Source: Endomicrobium sp.
Lineage (GTDB): Bacteria > Elusimicrobiota > Endomicrobiia > Endomicrobiales > Endomicrobiaceae
Assembly: GCA_031277075.1 (NCBI GenBank)
Contig: JAISLV010000132.1
Location: 1-27,725 of the forward strand
DNA: 27,725 bases
Direction: 5' to 3'
This document shows, in pieces, positions 20,215 through 27,725 of this stretch. A model generated the notes under the pieces. That model was not told the origin of the DNA and made no database searches. It saw only the letters and a list, made by a program, of their open reading frames with translations. Both the position numbers and the translations under genes were made by a program. Within the stretch, counting starts at the first letter, position 1. Every line of letters begins with the position of its first letter.

Positions 20215-23200
20215 CTACTTTTCAAGAACGCCTTTCAGACCTGTTCCGGCAGGAATCAAATGCCCGATTGAAACGTTTTCTTTCAACCCTCTCAAAGTGT
20301 CAACCTGACCCGAAACGGCGGCTTCAGTAAGAATTCTTGTAGTTTCTTGGAAACTTGCCGCAGAAATAAACGAATCTGACGACAGCGACGCTTTCGTTAT
20401 TCCCAAAAGTATCGGATGAGCGACGGGCTGTTTTCCGCTTTTAGCCTTAACGGCTCTTCTTTCAAGCTCGTATTTATACCTTGAAACAATTTCCCCGTTA
20501 AGGAATTTGCTGTCGCCCGATTCCGTAATTCTGACATTAGAAAGCATTTGCCTTACTATAATTTCAATGTGTTTATCGTTAATTGTAACGCCTTGCAGCC
20601 TGTAGACCTGCTGTATTTCGTTGACAAGATATTCCTGCACTTCTTTAGGTCCTTTAACTTTAAGAATATCGTGCGGATTTACCGCGCCGTCAGACAACGG
20701 TTCGCCCTCTTTTACCCTGTCGCCTTCATAGACAACCAAATGACGTCCCGCCGGAATTAAATAATCCTTCTTCATTTTTGTTTCAGGATTTTCAACTTCA
20801 ACTTTTACGCTGCCTTTTGCCGTAGGTCCGCCTAAATGAACGATGCCGTCTATTTCTGAAACGACAGCCGCAGTTCTCGGACGTCTTCCTTCAAAAAGTT
20901 CCGCGACCCTTGGGAGACCGCCTGTAATATCTTTTGATTTTGAAATTTCCTGCGGAATTTTTGCAAGCACGTCGCCCGCTTGAATTTTGCTTTTATCGTG
21001 GACGACAAGCGTCGTGTCTACGGGAAGAGGATATTCCGCTATAATTTTCGCGTCTTTTTTAACTATAATTCTTGGCGATTTTCTATCAGCAGGATGCTCT
21101 ATAATTACTCTTTCAATTTGTCCTGTGATTTTGGATTTTTCTTTTTGCAAAGTTACGCCGTCTTTTATATCTACAAACTCTACTACTCCGTCAAACTCCG
21201 AAATAATCGGCTTTGAATGAGGATCCCACTTTGCAATTAAAACGTTTTTCTTCATTCCTGTAGCCGCGTCAATTTTAATCTCAACTTTTTGACCGTCTTG
21301 AACTTCAATTATCGCGCCGTAAGGAATTTGATAAACATGCCTTCTGTGAACTGGAAATTCCGTATAGGCAAGCTCTGTATTTCTGCTTAGCACTACGGTT
21401 TCGCCGTCTTTATTTTTGATAGTTTTTAAATTGTAATAATCCGCAGTTCCATTGTTTTCCGCATAAATTTCAGAACGCGACACAACGCGGCTTGCGGCTC
21501 CGCCGATATGGAACGTTCTAAGCGTAAGCTGCGTTCCGGGTTCGCCTATAGACTGCGCGGCGATAATGCCGACCGCTTCGCCGACTTCAACCTGTTTTCC
21601 CGTAGCGGGATTTACGCCGTAACATTTGGCGCAAACGCCATGCTCGCTTTCGCAGGTTAAAACGCTTCTGATACCTATTTTATCAATGCCCGCTTCAACA
21701 AGTTTTTGCGCTTTTTCGGGCGTGATTAACTCTCCGCGTTTTACTATAAGTTCGTCGCGGACAATATCTACGACATTGTCAAGAGCAATTCTTCCTACAA
21801 CGCGTTCGTCTATTTTTTCAACCACTTCGTCGCCCGACTGAAGAGTTCCTATAAATACGCCGTTGACGGTTTTACAGTCTTCTTCGCGCACTACTACGTC
21901 GTGAGCTACGTCTATAAGCCTTCTTGTAAGGTATCCCGCTTCTGCGGTTTTTAAAGCCGTGTCAGACAACCCTTTGCGTCCGCCGTGAGTTGAAATAAAG
22001 TATTCCAAAACCGTAAGACCTTCGCGGAAATTTGAAATAATAGGCGTTTCAATAATTTCGCCTACGCCGCCTGAAAGTTTCTTCTGCGGTTTAGCCATAA
22101 GTCCGCGCATACCTGCAAGCTGCCTAACCTGCTGCCTTGAGCCTCTTGCGCCGGAATCTGCCATCATAAAAATTGAGTTAAAGCGGTTTGAGCCTTTTTT
22201 AAGAGGCTCTTTTTCTTCTTTTCTCATTTCGTCAAACATTATGTCGGCTACTTCGTCGGTGACTTTTGTCCAAATGTCTATGATTTTATTATAGCGTTCC
22301 GACTCTGTTATTAAACCGAGTTTTGCCTGTTTTTCAATTTCTTTAATTTTAGCTTTTGCGTCTTTTACCATTTTCTCTTTTTTAGACGGAACTATCATTT
22401 CGTCCAAAGAAATAGAAACGCCGGCAAGCGTGGCGTATTTATAGCCCATTTTTTTAATTTCGTCTAAAAGAACTATGGTTCGGTATTGCCCCAGCTCTTT
22501 ATAACATTTGTCTACCAAAACGCCCAGCTCTTTTTTAGAAAAATTTTTGTTCTGGTATCCTAAAGAGTATGAACCGTCTTCGTTTTTAGGCATATTTTCG
22601 TTAAAAATTATTCTGCCTACCGTAGTATAGTTTATTACTTCGTTTCCATCTTCGTCTTTATAATTTTTCCATTTAGAGACGTCGCCTTGTTCCGTATCTT
22701 TAAGTTTAGCGTCTCTGATATTTGTAATGCCTATAACTTTAATTCTTGCCTGAAGGTCTGCTTTTTTCGTTTGATAAGCGCTGATTACTTCGCCTACCGA
22801 CGAAAAAATCTTGCCTTCGCCCGGAACGCCGGGTTTTTCTTTAGTCAAAAAGCAGCTTCCTAAAACCATATCCTGCGAAGGAACGGCGATAGGTTTCCCT
22901 GACGCCGGCGACAAAATGTTTCTTGTAGCCATCATCAAAACTTTAGCTTCAAGCTGAGCTTCTAAAGATATAGGAAGATGAACGGCCATCTGGTCGCCGT
23001 CAAAGTCCGCGTTAAAAGCCGAACATGTAAGAGGATGAAGCTGTATGGATTTTCCTTCGACCAAAACAGGTTCAAAAGCCTGAATGCCAAGTCTGTGAAG
23101 AGTAGGAGCGCGGTTTAAAAGAACAGGATGACTTTTTGTTACAGTTTCAAGTATATTCCAAACTTTAGCGTCGCCCCTTTCAAGCATTCTTCTTGCGGAT

Positions 23201-24948
23201 TTCAGCGTTGCGTTTTCCTGTTTTATAAGCTCTCTTATAATGAAAGGCTTAAAAAGTTCTAAAGCCATATCTTTAGGCAAACCGCATTGGTTAAGTTTTA
23301 AACTTGGACCCACAACAATAACGCTTCTGCCAGAATAGTCCACTCTTTTACCGAGCAAATTCTGTCTGAAACGCCCTTGTTTCCCTTTAAGCGTGTCTGA
23401 CAATGATTTAAGCGGTCTGTTGCCCGCGCCCGTCACGGGACGAGTTCTTGAATCGTTGTCTATTAAAGCGTCAACAGCTTCCTGTAAAAGTCTCTTTTCG
23501 TTATTTATCATAACGGCGGGAGCTTTCAGCTGTTCTATATGGCGAAGCCTGTTATTCCTATTTATTATTCTTCTATAGAGGTCGTTTAAATCGGATGTGG
23601 CAAAACGTCCGCCGTCAAGAGCGACCAAAGGTCTTAAATCCGGCGGAATAACTGGAAGAACTGTAAGTATCATCCATTCGGGTCTTGTGCCTGAATTTAA
23701 AAAACCTTCTACGACTCTAAGCTTTCTGATGAGCCTTGCTCTTTCAGCGTCCGATTTAGTTTTTTTAATTTCTGCGTATATTTCTTTGGCTTCGGATTCA
23801 AGGTTAATCTCTTCAAGCAGTTTTCTAACAGCCGCCGCGCCGATGTCAACTTTTAATTTGTCGCCAAAACCCTCTTGCAAATGTTTAATATCGCTTTCGG
23901 AAAGAACGGCGGGATTATCAGGTTTTGCGTAATCCGTTAAAAACGAAACGTCGTTCCTTGAAATTTCAATTCTTAAATGTCCTTCATATTTTTTAAGGCT
24001 CTCGGGGTTCTTTCTTAAATTTGAAAATATTACGTCTTTTCCCAAATCAAAAAATTCTACCCTGATTTTTTTATCAGGCTCTGTAATTGAAACGTTTTCG
24101 CTTTTTTCAAAGTTTTCAGACAATATTTTTTTGATTTCGGAACGCTGCGAAGAATCTAAATCCGCATAGTAATAAACGTAATGCGATTTGAAATAGCATT
24201 TATAGTACGTTTCGCCGTCGGCGATATTTGCCGCTATTTTTTTTGCGGTTTCGTCTATTGACGCGCCCGTTTGTTCGGCTTGATATTTCACCGTAGCTTT
24301 AAGCTGTTTAAGAGCTTTTGCAGGGTCTTCGTCAAGAGTAATTTCCTCTTTGACTATACCGTCAAAAATCTGTTTAAATTCTTCTTTAACTACGGGGCTG
24401 TTTATGCCGTATTTAAACAAATCGAATTCTTCTTCTTTTAAAAGCGCGCCTTTTTCAACAAAAGAGCAGACGCCCGCGCGGTCTTTTAAATTTTCCGTGA
24501 CGACGTATTTAGTGTAATAAATAACTTTTTCAAGGTCGGAAATTTTCATATTGAGCAAAATTCCTATCCTTGAAGGCGGCTTTCTTAAAAACCATAAATG
24601 CGCGACGGGAACGGCTAAATCTATATGACCGAAACGTTCTCTTCTAACCTTAGATTCGGTTACTTCAACGCCGCATCTGTCGCAGATTGTGCCTTTATGT
24701 TTGATGTATTTATATTTTCCGCAATGGCATTCCCAGTCTTTTGTAGGTCCGAAAATCCTGTCGCAAAATAAGCCGTCTCTTTCGGGCTTAAAAGTTCTAT
24801 AATTTATGGTTTCGGGCTTTTTAACTTCGCCGTAAGACCAATTTTTTATCTGGTCGGGGCTTGCCACCGTAACCTTTACGGAATCAAAATTCGTATAGTT
24901 AAGGACATTTTCTTTTTTCTTTGAATTTTGAAAATTTATTTTAGCCAT
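20215..24948 (-). CDS. rpoC: DNA-directed RNA polymerase subunit beta'
   Basis: Beta' carries the catalytic magnesium site, the clamp and the bridge helix. The protein has 1577 residues, longer than the ~1400 of E. coli. Visible are the zinc ribbon C74, C76, C89, C92; the catalytic loop NADFDGDQ (646-653); the trigger/bridge region DSGARGSRQQVRQLAGMRGL; and the second zinc site C1025, C1099, C1106, C1109. The catalytic loop is displaced by about 190 residues compared with E. coli, because residues about 175-365 form an insertion within the N-terminal clamp region. The ATG overlaps the rpoB stop by eight bases. Confidence 0.99.
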   Translation of the reverse strand: MAKINFQNSKKKENVLNYTNFDSVKVTVASPDQIKNWSYGEVKKPETINYRTFKPERDGLFCDRIFGPTKDWECHCGKYKYIKHKGTICDRCGVEVTESKVRRERFGHIDLAVPVAHLWFLRKPPSRIGILLNMKISDLEKVIYYTKYVVTENLKDRAGVCSFVEKGALLKEEEFDLFKYGINSPVVKEEFKQIFDGIVKEEITLDEDPAKALKQLKATVKYQAEQTGASIDETAKKIAANIADGETYYKCYFKSHYVYYYADLDSSQRSEIKKILSENFEKSENVSITEPDKKIRVEFFDLGKDVIFSNLRKNPESLKKYEGHLRIEISRNDVSFLTDYAKPDNPAVLSESDIKHLQEGFGDKLKVDIGAAAVRKLLEEINLESEAKEIYAEIKKTKSDAERARLIRKLRVVEGFLNSGTRPEWMILTVLPVIPPDLRPLVALDGGRFATSDLNDLYRRIINRNNRLRHIEQLKAPAVMINNEKRLLQEAVDALIDNDSRTRPVTGAGNRPLKSLSDTLKGKQGRFRQNLLGKRVDYSGRSVIVVGPSLKLNQCGLPKDMALELFKPFIIRELIKQENATLKSARRMLERGDAKVWNILETVTKSHPVLLNRAPTLHRLGIQAFEPVLVEGKSIQLHPLTCSAFNADFDGDQMAVHLPISLEAQLEAKVLMMATRNILSPASGKPIAVPSQDMVLGSCFLTKEKPGVPGEGKIFSSVGEVISAYQTKKADLQARIKVIGITNIRDAKLKDTEQGDVSKWKNYKDEDGNEVINYTTVGRIIFNENMPKNEDGSYSLGYQNKNFSKKELGVLVDKCYKELGQYRTIVLLDEIKKMGYKYATLAGVSISLDEMIVPSKKEKMVKDAKAKIKEIEKQAKLGLITESERYNKIIDIWTKVTDEVADIMFDEMRKEEKEPLKKGSNRFNSIFMMADSGARGSRQQVRQLAGMRGLMAKPQKKLSGGVGEIIETPIISNFREGLTVLEYFISTHGGRKGLSDTALKTAEAGYLTRRLIDVAHDVVVREEDCKTVNGVFIGTLQSGDEVVEKIDERVVGRIALDNVVDIVRDELIVKRGELITPEKAQKLVEAGIDKIGIRSVLTCESEHGVCAKCYGVNPATGKQVEVGEAVGIIAAQSIGEPGTQLTLRTFHIGGAASRVVSRSEIYAENNGTADYYNLKTIKNKDGETVVLSRNTELAYTEFPVHRRHVYQIPYGAIIEVQDGQKVEIKIDAATGMKKNVLIAKWDPHSKPIISEFDGVVEFVDIKDGVTLQKEKSKITGQIERVIIEHPADRKSPRIIVKKDAKIIAEYPLPVDTTLVVHDKSKIQAGDVLAKIPQEISKSKDITGGLPRVAELFEGRRPRTAAVVSEIDGIVHLGGPTAKGSVKVEVENPETKMKKDYLIPAGRHLVVYEGDRVKEGEPLSDGAVNPHDILKVKGPKEVQEYLVNEIQQVYRLQGVTINDKHIEIIVRQMLSNVRITESGDSKFLNGEIVSRYKYELERRAVKAKSGKQPVAHPILLGITKASLSSDSFISAASFQETTRILTEAAVSGQVDTLRGLKENVSIGHLIPAGTGLKGVLEK

Positions 24949-27725
24949 TTTTTGCTTTCCCCGCTCTTATTTTTTCCTGCGGCTCAACCGACGCTTCGTC
25001 GGCTCGGCGACCGCCTAAAAGTTCAACGTTAAGTCCCAGAGCTTTTAGTTCGCTTACCAAAACTTTAAACGATTCTGGAACGCCGGGTTCCGATATTGAC
25101 TCGCCTCTGATAATTGAATCGTACATTTTAACGCGTCCGTCGACATCGTCGGATTTTACAGTCAAAAATTCCTGCAAAATATGCGCCGCGCCGTAACCTT
25201 CTATAGCCCACACTTCCATTTCTCCAAATCTCTGTCCGCCAAACTGCGCTTTTCCGCCCAAAGGCTGACGGGTTATTAACGAGTAAGGGCCTGTTGACCT
25301 TGCGTGCATTTTATCTTCAACCAAATGATTGAGTTTCATAACGTACATTACGCCGACAGTCACTTTTTCCATAAACGCTTCGCCTGTTCTGCCGTCGTAA
25401 AGCGTCACTTTGCAATCGCTCGTAGGAAGACTTTCTTCAATATATTTGTTAAGAGCTTCTTCAAGTTCCGCGCCTTTTAAACCGAAAGCCTGAAGAGATT
25501 TTTTCTTTGAGTCCGTCAGTTTGGTTTTGGCTTTTTCAACGTAATCTTTTATCTGTCCTTCGCTTGCCCCGTCAAAAACGGGCGTTACCATCTGCGTTTC
25601 GTCAAGCTGCATACCCGCCCAGCCAAGCATAATTTCTAAAAGCTGTCCGACGTTCATACGCGAAGGTATAGCTAAAGGCGACAACACGCAGTCTACAGGC
25701 GTGCCGTCGGGCAGACGCGGCATATCTTCAACAGGCAAAATTCTTGCCACAATGCCTTTGTTCCCGTGACGTCCCGCAAGTTTATCTCCAACTTGAACTT
25801 TTAATTTAGCGGCTATATAAACTTTAACTATTTTGTTGACAGAAACGGGCAGTTCGTCGCCCTTTTTAAATCTTTCTTTTTCCGCTTCGTAATTTTGTTT
25901 AAGCAATTCTTCTTTTGTGGCGTAATACGACTCTATTTTTGCAATTTCCACTTTATTTGCGTTAGCCGCCTGTTCCTTTTTATCTTTGCGCAGCTTCGCT
26001 TTTGCGGCTTCGTAAGCGTCGCGCATATCCTGCTGTTTTTTCTTCTTTTCTTTATCGGTAAGTTTTTCAAGCCTGACAAAAGTTCTCACTCCGATAACCT
26101 TACCTGAAACTCCCGGAGGAACGCGGAGAGAGGCGTCTTGAACGTCTTCGGCTTTCTTGCCGAAAAGCACTCTTAAAAGCCTTTCTTCAGGCGTGGTCTG
26201 CTGTTCGCCTTTTGGCGCGGTTTTGCCTACCAAAATGTCGCCTCTTTGAACCATAGAGCCGACTTTTATAACGCCGTCTTCGTCTAAATTCAATAAATCT
26301 TCAGAGCCTACGTTTGGTATGTCTTTAGTTATTTCTTCAGGTCTGCCTTTTGTTTCTCTGGCTTCCGTTTGAAATTCTCTGATATGAACCGAAGTGAATC
26401 TGTCGTCTTGTATCAGTTTCTCGGACAAAAGCATTGCGTCTTCAAAGTTATATCCGTCCCAAGGCATATATGCGACAAGCAAGTTTTGCCCTAAAGCAAG
26501 CTGCCCGTCTTTTGTAGCGGGACCGTCGGCTATTATTTGACCTTTTTTAACGACGTCGCCCAGCTTTACAAGCGGCTTTTGGTCTATGCACGTGTCTTGA
26601 TTTGAGCGCGCGTATTTTCTTAAATTATATACTTCTATTCCCCCGCTTTTTGAATAGACGAGGATTTCATCGGCGGATACCGACATTACTTCGCCGTCGC
26701 TTTTGGAAACTACTACGACGCCGGAATCTCTTGCGACTTTTTCTTCTATGCCCGTAGCGACCAAAGGCGCTTCGGCTTTTAGAAGAGGCACTCCCTGACG
26801 CTGCATATTGCATCCCATCAAAGCGCGGTTTGCGTCGTCATGCTCTAAGAAAGGGATAAGCCCCGCCGACACAGAAATAACCTGCATAGGCGAAATGTCC
26901 ATATAATCAACTTTTGCGGGCTGCTGGAAAACGAAAGAATCGCTTTTTCGCCCGTGAACGGAATCGGAGGTTATGCCTCCCTTCTCGTCAAGCGGAGTAT
27001 TTGCCTGCGCGACAAAATATTCGTCTTCTCTGTCTGCGGTTAAATACTCTACTTTGTCCGTAGCCCTGCCTTCTTCTACCTTTTTATAAGGAGTTTCTAT
27101 CAAACCGTAAGGATTAACTCTTGCAAAAGTAGCAAGAGAAGTTATAAGACCGATATTTGGACCTTCAGGCGTTTCAATGGGGCAAACGCGTCCGTAATGA
27201 GTATGATGAACGTCGCGAACTTCAAAGCCCGCTCTTTTTCTGTTAAGACCGCCGGGACCTAATGCTGATAAACGGCGCTTATGAGTAAGCTCGGCAAGCG
27301 GATTTATTTGATCCATAAACTGCGAAAGCTGCGAAGTTCCGAAAAATTTTCTTATCTGCGCCACAAACTGCGTAATATTTACCAATGAGCGCGGCGTGAC
27401 ATTCGTTTTATCTTGGTTGTTCATATGTTCTTTTACTAAACGCGCCATCTGAACAAGTCCTATTCTTATTTGATTTTCCAAAAGTTCGCCTACGGAACGC
27501 ACGCGGCGGTTGCCTAAATGGTCTATGTCGTCTAAACCGATTTTAATTTTTGAAGAGCCTTCGGCAAAATCCGTTTCTCCGTTGTAAAGATAAAGCAGAT
27601 ATTTAAGCGCCGCGACGACGTCTTCTCTCGTTAAAGTTCTTTTGTTTTCCTGCGGAACGTTTAATTTAAAATTCTTGGAATAATATTCAAAAATAGGAGC
27701 GAGTTTTTTTAATATTTTATATCTT
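24941..27725 (-). CDS. rpoB: DNA-directed RNA polymerase subunit beta (5' end outside the window)
   Basis: Beta forms the second half of the active cleft and is the rifampicin target. The frame is open to the window edge and starts mid-protein (RYKILKKLAPIFEYYSKNF, then DDIDHLGNRRVRSVGELLEN), so about 927 residues are visible. The rifampicin region reads SQLSQFMDQINPLAELTHKR with the usual Asp, His and Ser, so no common resistance substitution is seen; position 518 (E. coli numbering) is Ile instead of Asn. A Lys/Glu-rich, coiled-coil-like insertion (about 25859-26065) precedes VNKIVKVYIAAKLKVQVGDK. The C-terminus is complete and overlaps rpoC by eight bases. Confidence 0.99.
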   Translation of the reverse strand, partial: RYKILKKLAPIFEYYSKNFKLNVPQENKRTLTREDVVAALKYLLYLYNGETDFAEGSSKIKIGLDDIDHLGNRRVRSVGELLENQIRIGLVQMARLVKEHMNNQDKTNVTPRSLVNITQFVAQIRKFFGTSQLSQFMDQINPLAELTHKRRLSALGPGGLNRKRAGFEVRDVHHTHYGRVCPIETPEGPNIGLITSLATFARVNPYGLIETPYKKVEEGRATDKVEYLTADREDEYFVAQANTPLDEKGGITSDSVHGRKSDSFVFQQPAKVDYMDISPMQVISVSAGLIPFLEHDDANRALMGCNMQRQGVPLLKAEAPLVATGIEEKVARDSGVVVVSKSDGEVMSVSADEILVYSKSGGIEVYNLRKYARSNQDTCIDQKPLVKLGDVVKKGQIIADGPATKDGQLALGQNLLVAYMPWDGYNFEDAMLLSEKLIQDDRFTSVHIREFQTEARETKGRPEEITKDIPNVGSEDLLNLDEDGVIKVGSMVQRGDILVGKTAPKGEQQTTPEERLLRVLFGKKAEDVQDASLRVPPGVSGKVIGVRTFVRLEKLTDKEKKKKQQDMRDAYEAAKAKLRKDKKEQAANANKVEIAKIESYYATKEELLKQNYEAEKERFKKGDELPVSVNKIVKVYIAAKLKVQVGDKLAGRHGNKGIVARILPVEDMPRLPDGTPVDCVLSPLAIPSRMNVGQLLEIMLGWAGMQLDETQMVTPVFDGASEGQIKDYVEKAKTKLTDSKKKSLQAFGLKGAELEEALNKYIEESLPTSDCKVTLYDGRTGEAFMEKVTVGVMYVMKLNHLVEDKMHARSTGPYSLITRQPLGGKAQFGGQRFGEMEVWAIEGYGAAHILQEFLTVKSDDVDGRVKMYDSIIRGESISEPGVPESFKVLVSELKALGLNVELLGGRRADEASVEPQEKIRAGKAKNG

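Noticed and set aside
27260..27334. Rifampicin resistance in RpoB from Ile at E. coli position 518
   Set aside because: The main resistance positions are wild type, and variation at 518 occurs naturally; resistance cannot be claimed from this.

Overview
The window reads as a block of core chromosome from an AT-rich bacterium. Every protein gene lies on the minus strand, so transcription runs from position 27725 towards position 1; one tRNA-Ser on the plus strand is the only exception. Gene content, a very long RpoC, a type-II MurB, a zinc-type S4 and the linkage of ribosomal, mre/mrd and division genes suggest a deeply branching Gram-negative lineage. An Elusimicrobiota (Endomicrobium-like) origin is my best guess from general impression; it was not tested by any search.

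Layout in the direction of transcription: (1) RNA polymerase and a str-like group: rpoB (5' end outside the window), rpoC, rpsL, a small membrane-anchored Sel1-repeat gene, rpsG. (2) An alpha-operon-like group: adk, map, infA, an unrecognised two-helix membrane protein gene, rpmJ, rpsM, rpsK, rpsD, rpoA, rplQ. (3) The rod-shape (elongasome) cluster: mreB, mreC, mreD, mrdA (PBP2), rodA. (4) recO, then a gap with a possible gene remnant and the divergent tRNA-Ser(UGA). (5) The end of a division/cell-wall (dcw) cluster: murB, ddl, ftsQ, ftsA, ftsZ (3' part outside the window). Translation machinery, transcription, elongation and septation are therefore laid end to end and codirectional. fusA and tuf are absent after rpsG, and the S10/spc ribosomal genes and secY are absent before adk.

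The coding genes are mostly ordinary; the unusual material is between them. Several families of short palindromic, MITE-like repeats sit in the gaps. The clearest is a family of about 175-181 bp with near-perfect terminal inverted repeats (ends GTGTCTCTAAAA...). It has two full copies (ftsQ/ftsA and rpsG/adk), a degenerate copy (rpoC/rpsL) and a possible fragment (murB/tRNA). Internal hairpins of the two full copies differ in sequence but keep pairing. Other families are an A-rich inverted-repeat element (adk/map, rpsK/rpsD, probably rpsM/rpsK), a TTAG/CTAGGCGG-type element and degenerate ~80-bp tandem repeats (mreD/mrdA, mrdA/rodA), and a bulged-A hairpin present twice between the Sel1 gene and rpsG. 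At three genes (ftsQ, mrdA, adk) the repeat runs into the CDS and encodes the last residues and stop codon. This 3'-end capture by mobile palindromes, together with two non-canonical small membrane-protein genes embedded in ribosomal operons, is the main item worth following up.
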